DNA from: Anaerolentibacter hominis
GTDB lineage: Bacteria > Bacillota > Clostridia > Lachnospirales > Lachnospiraceae
DNA: 64,000 bases
Assembly: GCF_032380675.1 (NCBI RefSeq)
Contig: NZ_JAWDIX010000001.1
Location: 992,001 to 1,056,000, forward strand
Direction: 5' to 3'
In this document: piece after piece, positions 15,472-25,402 of the stretch
How positions within the stretch are numbered: position 1 is the stretch's first letter
Layout of the letters: each line of letters opens with the position of its first letter
The notes under the pieces: model-generated
Told to the model about the DNA's origin: nothing
Seen by the model: only the letters and a program-made list of their open reading frames with translations
Database searches by the model: none
Made by a program: the position numbers and the translations under genes

Positions 15472-17199
15472 ATGTTAAAAAGAATTTTCTCGTATATGAA
15501 AAAGTATAGGATGTATGCAGTTGGAGCGACTGTGTGCGTCTTTTTTGAAACTATGTTCGAACTGGTGATTCCGCTCATCATGGCAAATATTGTGGATGTC
15601 GGCGTGGCAAATGGCGATAAAGCCTATATTTTCAGGATGGGCGGGCTCATGGCCATCTGCGCTCTGGGATCTCTTGCCCTGGGGGTTGGGGGTTCCAGGT
15701 TTGCCGCGGTGTGCGGCCAGGGCCTTGGAGCGGAGCTTAGAAAGGCAGAGTACAGGAAACTTCAGGGTTTTTCCTTTGCCAATACGGACCGTTTCCGGAC
15801 ATCTTCGCTGATCACCCGGCTGACCAGCGATGTTACCACAATTCAGAATTCCGTTTCCACTGGGATTCGTCCAGCTTTTCGTGCTCCGCTTATGATGCTG
15901 ACGGCTATCATCGTGTCCTTTACCATCAATGCCAAGCTGGCGGTAATCTTTATGGTTGCGGTCCCGGTTCTGGGCGTCCTGCTGTTTCAGATTATTTTTC
16001 ATGTGAGGCCTCTGTATACGAAAATGCAGGGAGCGATTGACCTGGTCAACCGGATTATCCAGGAAAACCTCACGGCGATCCGGGTGGTAAAGGCTTATGT
16101 AAGGGGCGATTATGAGATTGAAAAATTTGAGAAGGTAAATACCAATCTGCGGACCAACTCGGAGAAGGCATTCCGTCTGGCCGCTTTAAATATGCCCGCG
16201 ATGCAGCTGGTCATGTATACCACGATTCTCTGTATTCTCTGGTTCGGCGGACGTCAGATCCAGATCGGGGGTTTAAAAGTAGGAGAACTGACCGGATTTT
16301 TAAGCTATGTGATGCAGGTGCTTAATTCCATGATGATGATTTCCAATATCTTTATGATGCTGACCCGTTCCCTGGCATCCGGAAAACGTATTCTGGAAGT
16401 GATTGACGAGGATATTGATATCAAAGAAGACCGGGTGAAGGATAGTTCCGTGGAACGGGGCGATATTACATTTCAGCATGTGTATTTTAAGTATAAAAAG
16501 GAAGCGCCGGAGTTTGTGCTCTCCGATATTTCCTTTGAAATAAAGAGCGGGCAGACCATCGGCATTATCGGTCAGACCGGAGCTGCAAAGTCAACGCTGG
16601 TGCAGCTGATACCCAGACTGTACGATATTACCTCGGGAAGCCTTCTGATCGACGGCCGTCCGGTGTACGAATACCCGCTGAAACATCTGAGGGATTCCAT
16701 TGCCATGGTGCTGCAGAAAAATACATTGTTTTCCGGCACAGTAAAAGAAAATCTCCGGTGGGGCAAGGAAGACGCTACCGATGAGGAGATAGAGAAAGCC
16801 TGCCGGATTGCCTGTGTGGATGAATTTATTGACCGCCTGGAAAATGGCTACGAAACAGAGATGGGCCAGGGCGGAGTGAATGTATCCGGCGGCCAGAAGC
16901 AGAGGCTGTGTATTGCCAGGGCTATCCTGAAACGGCCCAAGGTACTCATTCTGGATGACTCCACGAGTGCGGTGGATACCGCGACCGAGGCCAAAATCCG
17001 CAGTGCTCTGGCAGAGGAACTGCCGGATATGACGAAAATTATTATCGCGCAGCGGATTTCTTCCGTGGCCCATGCGGATCAGATCATTATTCTGGAGGAT
17101 GGCAGAATAGATGCTGTGGGCACTCATGAAAAGCTTCTGGCTTCTAACCAGATTTATCAGGAAATTTATTATTCTCAGCAGGAAGGGGCGGATCTGTAA
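15472..17199 (+). CDS. ABC exporter subunit with degenerate ATPase site (heterodimer partner 1)
   Basis: A 575-aa half-transporter with six membrane helices in residues 1-305 and a nucleotide-binding domain from about 340. The signature VSGGQKQRL is normal, but Walker A reads GQTGAAKST (Ala in place of the usual Gly) and Walker B is followed by Asp (VLILDDSTSAVD) rather than the catalytic Glu. This pattern marks the degenerate half of heterodimeric exporters such as TM287/288 and BmrC/BmrD. The ATG at 15472 has GGAGG 11 bases upstream; the in-frame GTG at 15454 is too early. It overlaps the next gene by one base (TAATG), so the two subunits are translationally coupled. Confidence 0.9.
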   Translation: MLKRIFSYMKKYRMYAVGATVCVFFETMFELVIPLIMANIVDVGVANGDKAYIFRMGGLMAICALGSLALGVGGSRFAAVCGQGLGAELRKAEYRKLQGFSFANTDRFRTSSLITRLTSDVTTIQNSVSTGIRPAFRAPLMMLTAIIVSFTINAKLAVIFMVAVPVLGVLLFQIIFHVRPLYTKMQGAIDLVNRIIQENLTAIRVVKAYVRGDYEIEKFEKVNTNLRTNSEKAFRLAALNMPAMQLVMYTTILCILWFGGRQIQIGGLKVGELTGFLSYVMQVLNSMMMISNIFMMLTRSLASGKRILEVIDEDIDIKEDRVKDSSVERGDITFQHVYFKYKKEAPEFVLSDISFEIKSGQTIGIIGQTGAAKSTLVQLIPRLYDITSGSLLIDGRPVYEYPLKHLRDSIAMVLQKNTLFSGTVKENLRWGKEDATDEEIEKACRIACVDEFIDRLENGYETEMGQGGVNVSGGQKQRLCIARAILKRPKVLILDDSTSAVDTATEAKIRSALAEELPDMTKIIIAQRISSVAHADQIIILEDGRIDAVGTHEKLLASNQIYQEIYYSQQEGADL

Positions 17200-19058
17200 T
17201 GGCGAGATATCTGGGATATAAAAGACCTAAAAATACAAAGAAAACGTTAAAGACGATGCTCCGCTATCTGGGAAGCCATAAGATTGCCGTCGCCCTGGTG
17301 GCGCTGATGGTGCTGATCAGCAGCCTGGCAAATATTATGGGAACCTATATGCTCAAACCAGTGATTAATCAATTTATTCTTCCCGGCGATATCCCAGGAC
17401 TGGTTCGTGCGGTGCTCCTGATGGCGGCTATGTATTTTACCGGCGTACTGGCTACCCTGGGCTATAACCAGCTGATGGTGCACACCGCCCAGCAGGTGGT
17501 GGGAGAGATCAGGCAGGATCTGTTCAACCATACCCAGAAGCTGCCGTTGCGCTATTTTGACGCTCATACCCACGGTGAACTGATGAGCCATTTTACAAAC
17601 GATGTGGATACGATTGCAGAGGCTTTAAATAACAGCTTTACTCTGATGATACAAAGCTTTATTATGATTACAGGAACGATTACCATGCTGATTGTGCTGA
17701 ATTTCCGGCTGTCGCTGATTGTCATGGTATTCCTGGGCCTGATGTTTGCCTTTATCAAACTGAACGGCAAACGGAGCAGGAAATACTTTAACGAGCAGCA
17801 GGCGAACCTGGGTGCGATCAACGGCTTTGTGGAAGAGATGGTAGCCGGGCAGAAGGTGGAGAAAATTTTTAACCACGAGGACCAGGACTTCGAAGAATTC
17901 TGCCGGAGAAATGAAAAACTCCGGAAAGCCTCCACCAAGGCCCTGACCTATTCTGGCATGATGATTCCTACTATCGTGGCGCTTTCCTATTTTAATTATG
18001 CGGTTTCTGCCTGTGTGGGCGGCCTGTTTGTGCTGTCCGGGCTGATGGATCTGGGAAGCCTTGCCTCCTATCTGGTGTATGTGCGCCAGAGCGCCATGCC
18101 CATGAATCAGTTCACCCAGCAGCTCAATTTCCTGCTGGCGGCCCTGTCTGGTGCGGAACGAATCTTTGAGATGATGGAAGTGGAGCCGGAACTGGATGGC
18201 GGCAGCATTACCCTGTGCAATGTGCGGGAAGAATCAGACGGGATGCTGACCGAGTGTGCGGAGCACACCGGAGATTTTGCCTGGAGGCGGGTTTTGGAGC
18301 ACGGCACGGTGGAATTAATACCTCTGCGGGGAGATGTGCGGTTTCAAGACGTGGAATTTGGCTATCACGCGGGCAAGAAGATTCTGAATAAAATCAGCCT
18401 GTACGCGAAGCCTGGGCAGAAGATTGCTTTTGTAGGTTCCACAGGAGCCGGAAAAACTACTATTATAAATCTGATTAACCGGTTCTATGAGATAAATGGC
18501 GGAACGATCACCTATGACGGCATTGATATCCGGGAGATTAAGAAGGACGATCTGCGCCGGTCTCTGTCCATGGTTATCCAGGATACCCATCTGTTTACCG
18601 GGACGATAGCGGATAATATCCGGTACGGAAGGCTGGATGCGTCTGATGAGGAAGTGCGGGAGGCGGCCAAGATTGCCAATGCACATTCCTTTATCAGGAG
18701 ACTTCCGGAAGGGTATAACACGATGCTTTACGGGGACGGCAGCAACCTTTCCCAGGGACAGCGCCAGCTCCTGGCCATTGCCAGAGCCGCTATTTCCAGA
18801 CCTCCGGTGCTGATCCTGGATGAGGCTACCAGTTCCATTGATACCCGTACCGAGAAGCTGATCGAGAAGGGGATGGACGCGCTGATGAACAACCGGACGG
18901 TATTTGTTATCGCCCACAGGCTCTCCACTGTGCGGAATTCTAAGGCGATTATGGTGCTGGAAAAAGGGAAGATTATTGAGCGGGGGGACCACGAAGAATT
19001 GTTGGAACAAAAGGGACGGTATTATCAGCTGTATACCGGCCAGTTTGAGCTGGATTAG
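17199..19058 (+). CDS. ABC exporter subunit with catalytic ATPase site (heterodimer partner 2)
   Basis: A 619-aa half-transporter. The membrane domain covers about residues 30-330. An insertion of roughly 45 residues (about 345-390) precedes the nucleotide-binding domain. That domain has Walker A GSTGAGKTT, a non-standard signature LSQGQRQLL, and Walker B VLILDEATSSID with catalytic Glu. A catalytic Glu here combined with LSQGQ complements the degenerate partner encoded just upstream, as in known multidrug heterodimers. The substrate is probably a drug or toxic amphiphile (inference from the MarR control). The start overlaps the preceding stop by one base. marR follows after 15 bases. Confidence 0.9.
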   Translation: MARYLGYKRPKNTKKTLKTMLRYLGSHKIAVALVALMVLISSLANIMGTYMLKPVINQFILPGDIPGLVRAVLLMAAMYFTGVLATLGYNQLMVHTAQQVVGEIRQDLFNHTQKLPLRYFDAHTHGELMSHFTNDVDTIAEALNNSFTLMIQSFIMITGTITMLIVLNFRLSLIVMVFLGLMFAFIKLNGKRSRKYFNEQQANLGAINGFVEEMVAGQKVEKIFNHEDQDFEEFCRRNEKLRKASTKALTYSGMMIPTIVALSYFNYAVSACVGGLFVLSGLMDLGSLASYLVYVRQSAMPMNQFTQQLNFLLAALSGAERIFEMMEVEPELDGGSITLCNVREESDGMLTECAEHTGDFAWRRVLEHGTVELIPLRGDVRFQDVEFGYHAGKKILNKISLYAKPGQKIAFVGSTGAGKTTIINLINRFYEINGGTITYDGIDIREIKKDDLRRSLSMVIQDTHLFTGTIADNIRYGRLDASDEEVREAAKIANAHSFIRRLPEGYNTMLYGDGSNLSQGQRQLLAIARAAISRPPVLILDEATSSIDTRTEKLIEKGMDALMNNRTVFVIAHRLSTVRNSKAIMVLEKGKIIERGDHEELLEQKGRYYQLYTGQFELD

Positions 19059-19073
19059 AAGGGATGTGACGGG

Positions 19074-19517
19074 ATGGCAGAAAAGAAAGAAGTACGGGAG
19101 AATCTGCTGAAACTGGATTTAATGCGAAGAAAGTTTTTAAGGCCGCATTTTCTAGAACTGGGTCTTACGGTAGGCCAGGGCCAGCCGCGGATTCTGAACA
19201 GCCTTCTGACTAAAAACCACATGACCCAGAGGGAATTATCAGATCTGTGTGATATTGATGTAACGACTATGTCCAGAACCCTGGATAAGATGGAAGAGGC
19301 GGGACTGATCTGCCGGGAGAAAAATCCGGACTGCAGGCGTTCCCACCGGATTGCCCTCACCCGGATGGGGGAGGAGAAGGCAGAGCAGGTCAGAGAGATC
19401 TTCAATGCCCTTGACGAAGTGATATGGCAGGGATTTACCGGGGAGGAAATGGATGCCTTGTTATACGGGGTCAAAAAGATTATGGGAAATCTGGAAGGGA
19501 TGGCAAAGGATGAATAA
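19074..19517 (+). CDS. MarR-family transcriptional repressor
   Basis: A 147-aa winged-helix protein. MarR features are the QPRILNSLLTKNHMTQREL segment, the recognition helix DVTTMSRTLDKMEEAGL and the wing REKNPDCRRSHRIALT with the D-x-R motif. It is the third gene of the exporter operon. The palindrome over the operon promoter (15385-15436) contains a MarR-like site, so it most likely represses its own operon until a ligand releases it. Its last 8 bases overlap the start of the cysteine hydrolase gene. Confidence 0.92.
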   Translation: MAEKKEVRENLLKLDLMRRKFLRPHFLELGLTVGQGQPRILNSLLTKNHMTQRELSDLCDIDVTTMSRTLDKMEEAGLICREKNPDCRRSHRIALTRMGEEKAEQVREIFNALDEVIWQGFTGEEMDALLYGVKKIMGNLEGMAKDE

Positions 19518-20049
19518 GATCTTAATTGTGGTGGATATGCAGAACGATTTTATAGATGGAGCACTGGGCAATCCGGATACTCTGGCCGTCGTAAAGGCAG
19601 CGGCGGATAAAATACGTGTCCGGAGACAAGAGGGATATCGGATCTATGTTACGATGGATACCCACGATGAGCATTATATGGATACGCAGGAAGGGAAAAA
19701 ACTGCCCGTCCCCCATTGTATCAAAGGGACGGACGGGTGGCAGCTGAACCAGGTAATTGCTGAGGCACTGGGGGAGCCGGAGGATATATTTGAGAAAAAT
19801 ACGTTCGCCTCCCTAAAACTGGTTCAGGCTTTGGAACAGCTGAACCGGGAGGATACGATTACCTCCATTGAGCTGGTGGGCGTCTGCACCGGAATCTGCG
19901 TGCTGTCCAATGCGGTTCTTTTAAAGGCGCATTTTACAGAGGTTCCCATTCTGGTTGACGCTTCCTGCTGCGCCTGTGTGACGCGGGAGAGCCATCGGAC
20001 CGCGCTGGACGCCATGAAGCTGTGCCAGATAGAAGTGGCGGAGAGCTAA
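19510..20049 (+). CDS. Isochorismatase-family cysteine hydrolase (nicotinamidase-like)
   Basis: A 179-aa protein with the cysteine hydrolase fold. The expected triad is visible: Asp in LIVVDMQNDF, a Lys near residue 98 (EKNTFAS), and the nucleophilic Cys in VGVCTGICVLSNA. TMDTHDEHY provides the metal or substrate pocket seen in nicotinamidases. It could deamidate nicotinamide or a related amide; isochorismate hydrolysis is less likely. The start ATG lies within the marR end, an 8-base overlap, so it is the fourth gene of the exporter operon by coupling. Confidence 0.85.
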   Translation: MNKILIVVDMQNDFIDGALGNPDTLAVVKAAADKIRVRRQEGYRIYVTMDTHDEHYMDTQEGKKLPVPHCIKGTDGWQLNQVIAEALGEPEDIFEKNTFASLKLVQALEQLNREDTITSIELVGVCTGICVLSNAVLLKAHFTEVPILVDASCCACVTRESHRTALDAMKLCQIEVAES

Positions 20050-20067
20050 GGTAAAAATGGAGGGGAA

Positions 20068-21048
20068 ATGAATAAGATGAGAAAAGCGGTAATTGCCTCA
20101 AATGAGGTTTCAGAGCTGGTCAGCTGGGAACTGGGAGGCTATAAGCAAAAGGTACTGCTGGATGGAAAAAGTAAGGATGCACCTGTTATTATCTTTCTTC
20201 ACGGAGGGCCCGGCTCTCCGTTCCCGTTTTCCGAAGGGTGCAGGGGGATGTTTCCGGATATAACGGAGCGGTTTATCATGGTGTACTGGGATCAGCTGGG
20301 GTGCGGAATCAATAATCATCCCATCGATGACCACTTTGCTTGCGGGCATTTTGTTGATATGACGGTGGATCTGATCCAGGAAGTAAAAAAGAAATTTCCG
20401 GATAATGCGGTGAATCTCTTTGGGGTTTCCTGGGGATCGGTACTGGCCTTAAAAGCGTCCTGCCGTGTGCCAGAGCTGCTGCACCGTGTGTTGGTTTACG
20501 GGCAGGTGCTGAGAGAGCTGTCATTTAATAAGGAGGTCTATGCTGAACTGGAGCAGGCGAAGATGTCCGGCAGACAGAAGGAAAAGCTTGCGGTTATCAA
20601 GGCCCGGGAAGAACATACATTGGATGACTTCAAGCAGATGGCGGGCTGGATTCGCAAATATACGCAGGGGTATCAGGCAAAGGATGGGGGAAAACTGCCG
20701 TTTGGCAGTATGCTGGTCAGCCTTCTGACCAGTCCGGACTATTCCTTCCGCGACCTGAAAGCGGTTATGGTAAATGGTTACCAGAAGAATAAAAGCCTTC
20801 TGCAGGAAATTATGGTGATGGATCTGTGGGAGGATCTGGAACGAGTGACCATTCCCTATCTTATCATGCAGGGAAGCTGCGATATCGTAACATCAACAAA
20901 GACAATGAAACAGTTTATGGAGAATACGAAGAATCCCTATGTAACGATGCAGCTGATTGAACACAACGGGCATATACCCGGCGCAACCGGGATGGAGCAG
21001 ATTATCGAGAAAGGATTTGATTTTTTGACGGCGTCCGGAAATGAATAG
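20068..21048 (+). CDS. Alpha/beta hydrolase, proline iminopeptidase-like
   Basis: A 326-aa serine hydrolase. It carries the oxyanion motif HGGPGSP typical of proline iminopeptidases, the nucleophile elbow GVSWGS, a cap region (about 150-245), a late Asp in QGSCDIVTS and the catalytic His in EHNGHIPG. Proline iminopeptidases release N-terminal proline from peptides, but many homologues are esterases, so the substrate is open. A GGAGGGG ribosome site precedes ATG 20068. It follows the operon above after 18 bases and is closed by a strong terminator, so it may be its fifth gene. Confidence 0.85.
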   Translation: MNKMRKAVIASNEVSELVSWELGGYKQKVLLDGKSKDAPVIIFLHGGPGSPFPFSEGCRGMFPDITERFIMVYWDQLGCGINNHPIDDHFACGHFVDMTVDLIQEVKKKFPDNAVNLFGVSWGSVLALKASCRVPELLHRVLVYGQVLRELSFNKEVYAELEQAKMSGRQKEKLAVIKAREEHTLDDFKQMAGWIRKYTQGYQAKDGGKLPFGSMLVSLLTSPDYSFRDLKAVMVNGYQKNKSLLQEIMVMDLWEDLERVTIPYLIMQGSCDIVTSTKTMKQFMENTKNPYVTMQLIEHNGHIPGATGMEQIIEKGFDFLTASGNE

Positions 21049-21069
21049 AGGAAGGAATAGAATAAAAGT

Positions 21070-21107
21070 AAAAAGGAGATATTGCAAACGCAAAATCTCC
21101 TTTTTTC
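21070..21107 (+). terminator. Intrinsic terminator
   Basis: AAAAGGAGAT pairs with ATCTCCTTTT around a loop of about 12 bases and is followed by a T run. Confidence 0.85.
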
Positions 21108-21212
21108 TATTATTACTATACCACAAAATCCGCTTTTTTTCCAGTCTTGTAATACAATTCGAACCCGTGTAAAATCAACTTTCACACAATTGACTGGAGA
21201 AAGGATGAGAAT

Positions 21213-22090
21213 ATGGATCAGAATTTGCTGTTTGAACCGGAAGAATTGCTTCCGCTGGTGACGGAACTGACACAGAAGTATACCAGCTATGAGAGAGTAC
21301 CTCGGTGCCCTATGAGACGGCCAGGACATTGATGGAAGCCGTATTGTACTGTATTGGGGAATTAACCGGACAGGACGGCAGGCTTCCCGTCCAAACCGAG
21401 GGGAGACTGACAGCCAGAAGTGCCTGTGAGGCAGGATATCAGCTGGTTCTTCAAAAGGTACACGAGGCGAAGGAACGCTATCACGCTATCCTTACAGACT
21501 TCTGCGATTATGGCAGTGAAGCGCTCCGTGACACCCTGACGGCGGGGATGCCGAAATTTTTCCTCTATTACGATGCCAGGTATCGTCCGCAGAACCATAT
21601 TCTGACTCTGGATTATCCGGTCATCGGTTCGCTGGAGGAGAGCAGGGGCATCGATCGGATCGACCGGTATCTTTCCTGCCTGTCCCTGGAACAGCAGTTC
21701 CTGGGCTGGTTTGATGAGCAGAAGGTGCGGGAGTATCTGCTTTGTTTTCACGATGATTATGAAACGCTGTTTATCAATGTGTGCGCTCAGGTCCTGAGAG
21801 GGGCTCTGGCCTGTCTGATCGCGGGAAGGCCGGTGCCGGAACTGTGCCTGTACCGGGAAGATATGGACCGGATCGCCGGGTTTGTGCTGAAGCTTTACCG
21901 GGAAGAGAAATCGGGTAACGAATTAATGCGGGAACTGCGCCTGCGCATCCTTGGAATCACAGGGAAGAACGGTGACAGCCAAAAGGAGCTTGGCAGGTAT
22001 CTGATGCAGATTGTTCCGGATTTTACGGCGGAACTGATCAACGCGGCGGAACATGACTGCATGGAAGCTCTATTCGGAGTGAGAAAATAA
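21213..22090 (+). pseudogene. DUF6179-like protein gene, interrupted by a 2-base frameshift
   Basis: Translation from ATG 21213 (AAAGGA upstream) reads MDQNLLFEPEELLPLVTELT and stops early. The rest of the protein continues in another frame from about 21290. Removing one AG from the GAGAGAG run at 21291-21297 joins both parts into a protein of about 291 aa, with TSYESTSVPYETARTLMEAV across the junction. That fits DUF6179, a Lachnospiraceae family of unknown function often made of helices. Without the repair, a shorter product could start at GTG 21305 (261 aa). The frameshift may be genuine, phase-variable or a sequencing error. Confidence 0.7.
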
Positions 22091-22110
22091 AAGTGCAGAC
22101 ATCTGACAAC

Positions 22111-22157
22111 AAAGAAACAGAGCCCCCATTTTGATAGGGAAGCTCTGTTTCTTTTAT
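22111..22157. terminator. Bidirectional terminator between the DUF6179-like gene and carB
   Basis: A perfect 13-bp stem AAAGAAACAGAGC/GCTCTGTTTCTTT carries A and T runs on its two sides and separates two convergent genes. Confidence 0.85.
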
Positions 22158-22174
22158 CGTATTACGGTTAGAAT

Positions 22175-25100
22175 TTACTCTTTATCGTGAATTTCTTCAT
22201 GGAGAGACTGTAAGGAATGTACATCTCCCTGCCCATGTTCTTTCACATAGCGTATTCCGCTGGCGGTAGCTTTGGCAGCAGCGATGGTGGTCATATACGG
22301 GATCTTGGCCTTGATGGCCGCTTTTCTCAGATAGCTGTCATCGGTAATACTGTCCTTGCCTACCGGAGAGTTGACAACCAGCTGAATCTCACCGTTTGTA
22401 ATCATGTCCAGCACATTGGGACGGCCTTCGTACAGCTTTTTCACACGGACGGCAGGAATACCGGCCTGGCTGATCAATTCATAGGTATTTCCCGTAGCTA
22501 CGATGTTAAATCCATCCTCATGGAAACTTCTTGCAACCTCCACAACCTCCGCTTTATCCTTGCGGTTGACGGAGATCAGCACAGTACCCTCAAGAGGAAG
22601 CTTGTTCTGTGTAGCCTCCTGCGCCTTGTAGAAGGCCTCGCCGTAGGAGTGGGACAATCCCAGCACCTCGCCGGTAGAGCGCATCTCCGGCCCCAGAATC
22701 GGATCTACCTCCTGGAACATATTAAACGGGAACACCGCTTCTTTTACACCATAGTTTGGAATGACCTGTTCCTTCAGCGACGGTACCGGTGAAGGACGGC
22801 CGGTCAGCTCGGAGGTAATAATATCTGTAGCCAGCGGTACCATGCGGATGTTGCAGACCTTGGATACCAGCGGTACCGTACGGGATGCTCTCGGATTGGC
22901 TTCCAGTACATATACTTTGCCGTTTTCGATGGCATACTGCATATTCATCAGGCCAACAACATGCATTTCCTCCGCGATTTTGCGGGTATACTCTTTGATG
23001 GTCTCCAAGTTGTCATCAGAAATATGGACGGAAGGCAGAATACAGGCGGAGTCACCGGAATGAACCCCGGCCAGCTCAATATGCTCCATAACCGCCGGAA
23101 CAAAAGCGTGGGTCCCGTCGCTGATGGCATCGGCCTCGCACTCGGTCGCATGGCTTAAGAAACGGTCGATCAGGATCGGACGGTCCGGTGTAACGCCTAC
23201 CGCTGCCTGCATGTAACTGGTCATACTCTCGTCGTCAAATACTACTTCCATACCGCGGCCGCCCAGCACATAAGAAGGACGAACCATAACCGGATAACCG
23301 ATCCTGGCTGCAATTGCCAGAGCTTCCTCCACGGTGGTCGCCATGCCGGATTCCGGCATGGGGATATCCAATTTCTCCATCATAGCCCGGAACAGATCCC
23401 GGTCCTCTGCCAGATCAATCACAGAGGGAGAAGTGCCCAGAATCTTGACGCCGTTTTTCTCCAGATCTGCCGCCAGATTTAACGGAGTCTGGCCTCCGAA
23501 CTGGGCGATCACGCCCACCGGTTTTTCCTTTTTATAGATACTTAAAACATCTTCGAGAGTCAGAGGCTCAAAATACAGTTTATCGGAGGTATCGTAGTCG
23601 GTTGACACGGTCTCCGGATTACAGTTGACGATAATCGTCTCAAAGCCCAGTTTTTTCAGAGCAAGGGAGGCATGGACACAGCAGTAGTCAAATTCGATAC
23701 CCTGACCGATCCGGTTCGGGCCGCCGCCCAGGATCATTACCTTCGGCTTATCGGTGCTGACCGGATTTTTGTCTTCCGCGTTATAGGTTGAATAATAGTA
23801 AGCGCTGTCCGGAGTTCCGCTGACATGGATTCCTTCCCAGGATTCTTCCATGCCCAGCTCAATACGGCGGTCACGTACGACGTCTTCGGGAACTTCCAGC
23901 AGCTGGCCTAAATATTTATCGGAAAAACCATCTTTTTTTGCGGAGATCAGCAATTCGTCCGACGGAAGTCCGCCTTTTACGGCGAGGAGAGCTTCTTCCT
24001 CCTCAACCAGTTCTTTCATCTGTTTGATAAACCAGTCTTTTACCTTGGTGATTTCATGTATTTCTTCAATGGTCGCTCCCTTGCGCAGCGCTTCATACAT
24101 AATGAAATGACGCTCGCTTGAGGGGGTGCCCAGCATGCGGAGCAGCTGCTCTTTGGTATGGGAAGCAAAATCCTTCGCGTGTCCCATGCCGCTGCGCCCG
24201 ATTTCCAGACTGCGGATCGCCTTCTGGAGCGCTTCTTTATAATTTTTACCGATACTCATAACTTCGCCGACCGCACGCATCTGGGTACCCAGCTTGTCAT
24301 TCACGCCTTTGAATTTTTCAAATGCCCAGCGGGCAAATTTAATTACTACATAGTCGCCGTCCGGCACATATTTATCCAGCGTGCCGTATTTGCCGCATGG
24401 AATATCCTTTAAGGTCAGGCCGGTCGCCAGCATAGCGGAAACCAGCGCAATTGGGAAGCCGGTGGCCTTGGATGCCAGCGCGGAGGAACGGGAGGTACGG
24501 GGATTAATTTCAATGACGATAATACGGTCAGAAACAGGGTCATGAGCGAACTGTACATTGGTACCGCCGATGACCTGTACGGAATCCACGATGCGGTACG
24601 CCTGTTCCTGAAGGCGCTTCTGACATTCTTCTGATATGGTGAGCATAGGAGCACAACAGAAGGAGTCTCCGGTATGGACACCCAGCGGATCTATATTTTC
24701 AATAAAACATACGGTAATCATGTTGCCTTCGGCGTCACGGACAATTTCCAGTTCCAGCTCCTCCCAGCCTAAGATAGATTCCTCTACCAGAACCTGTCCC
24801 ACCAGGCTGGCCTGAAGCCCTCTGGAGCACACGGTTTTTAATTCATCCTTGTTGTAAACCAGACCGCCGCCTGCACCGCCCATGGTGTAGGCAGGGCGCA
24901 GTACAACCGGATATCCCAGCTGATCTGCTATCTTTAATGCCTCATCTACAGTGTAGGCAACCTCACTGCGGGCCATTTCAATGCCGAGTTCATTCATCGC
25001 CTTCTTAAATTCGATACGGTCCTCGCCGCGCTCAATGGCATCTACCTGCACGCCGATCACTTTTACATTGTATTTATCCAGAATTCCCGCTTTATTTAAC

Positions 25101-25402
25101 TCCGAACATAAATTCAGGCCAGATTGGCCGCCCAGGTTGGGAAGCAATGCATCCGGCCGTTCTTTGGCAATAATCTGTTCCAGACGTTCTACGTTGAGGG
25201 GTTCAATGTAAGTAACGTCAGCTGTCTCGGGATCTGTCATAATAGTGGCAGGGTTGGAGTTGACCAGCACGATTTCGTATCCCAGCTTCCGAAGTGCTTT
25301 ACAGGCCTGAGTGCCGGAGTAATCAAACTCGCAGGCCTGGCCGATAATAATTGGGCCGGAGCCGATGATAAGGACTTTGTGAATATCTGTTCTCTGTGAC
25401 AT
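22175..25402 (-). CDS. carB: Carbamoyl-phosphate synthase large subunit
   Basis: A 1075-aa protein of the normal CarB length. It uses ATP, bicarbonate and ammonia to form carbamoyl phosphate for arginine and pyrimidines. Two homologous ATP-grasp halves are visible: the first starts KVLIIGSGPIIIGQACEFDY and holds RPAYTMGGAGGG; the second starts MILGGGPNRIGQGIEFDYC and holds RPSYVLGGRGM. ATP-grasp metal motifs EINPRTSRSSALASK and EANPRASRTVPLVSK are both intact. Residues from about 935 form the MGS-like allosteric domain. The start ATG has AAGGAGGCC upstream. No carA lies next to it; the upstream neighbour is a LysO gene. argF at 45240 uses its product. Confidence 0.97.
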   Translation of the reverse strand: MSQRTDIHKVLIIGSGPIIIGQACEFDYSGTQACKALRKLGYEIVLVNSNPATIMTDPETADVTYIEPLNVERLEQIIAKERPDALLPNLGGQSGLNLCSELNKAGILDKYNVKVIGVQVDAIERGEDRIEFKKAMNELGIEMARSEVAYTVDEALKIADQLGYPVVLRPAYTMGGAGGGLVYNKDELKTVCSRGLQASLVGQVLVEESILGWEELELEIVRDAEGNMITVCFIENIDPLGVHTGDSFCCAPMLTISEECQKRLQEQAYRIVDSVQVIGGTNVQFAHDPVSDRIIVIEINPRTSRSSALASKATGFPIALVSAMLATGLTLKDIPCGKYGTLDKYVPDGDYVVIKFARWAFEKFKGVNDKLGTQMRAVGEVMSIGKNYKEALQKAIRSLEIGRSGMGHAKDFASHTKEQLLRMLGTPSSERHFIMYEALRKGATIEEIHEITKVKDWFIKQMKELVEEEEALLAVKGGLPSDELLISAKKDGFSDKYLGQLLEVPEDVVRDRRIELGMEESWEGIHVSGTPDSAYYYSTYNAEDKNPVSTDKPKVMILGGGPNRIGQGIEFDYCCVHASLALKKLGFETIIVNCNPETVSTDYDTSDKLYFEPLTLEDVLSIYKKEKPVGVIAQFGGQTPLNLAADLEKNGVKILGTSPSVIDLAEDRDLFRAMMEKLDIPMPESGMATTVEEALAIAARIGYPVMVRPSYVLGGRGMEVVFDDESMTSYMQAAVGVTPDRPILIDRFLSHATECEADAISDGTHAFVPAVMEHIELAGVHSGDSACILPSVHISDDNLETIKEYTRKIAEEMHVVGLMNMQYAIENGKVYVLEANPRASRTVPLVSKVCNIRMVPLATDIITSELTGRPSPVPSLKEQVIPNYGVKEAVFPFNMFQEVDPILGPEMRSTGEVLGLSHSYGEAFYKAQEATQNKLPLEGTVLISVNRKDKAEVVEVARSFHEDGFNIVATGNTYELISQAGIPAVRVKKLYEGRPNVLDMITNGEIQLVVNSPVGKDSITDDSYLRKAAIKAKIPYMTTIAAAKATASGIRYVKEHGQGDVHSLQSLHEEIHDKE

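Noticed and set aside
22217..22792. Plus-strand ORF of 191 codons opposite carB
   Set aside because: Antisense to the C-terminal domain of carB with no ribosome site.
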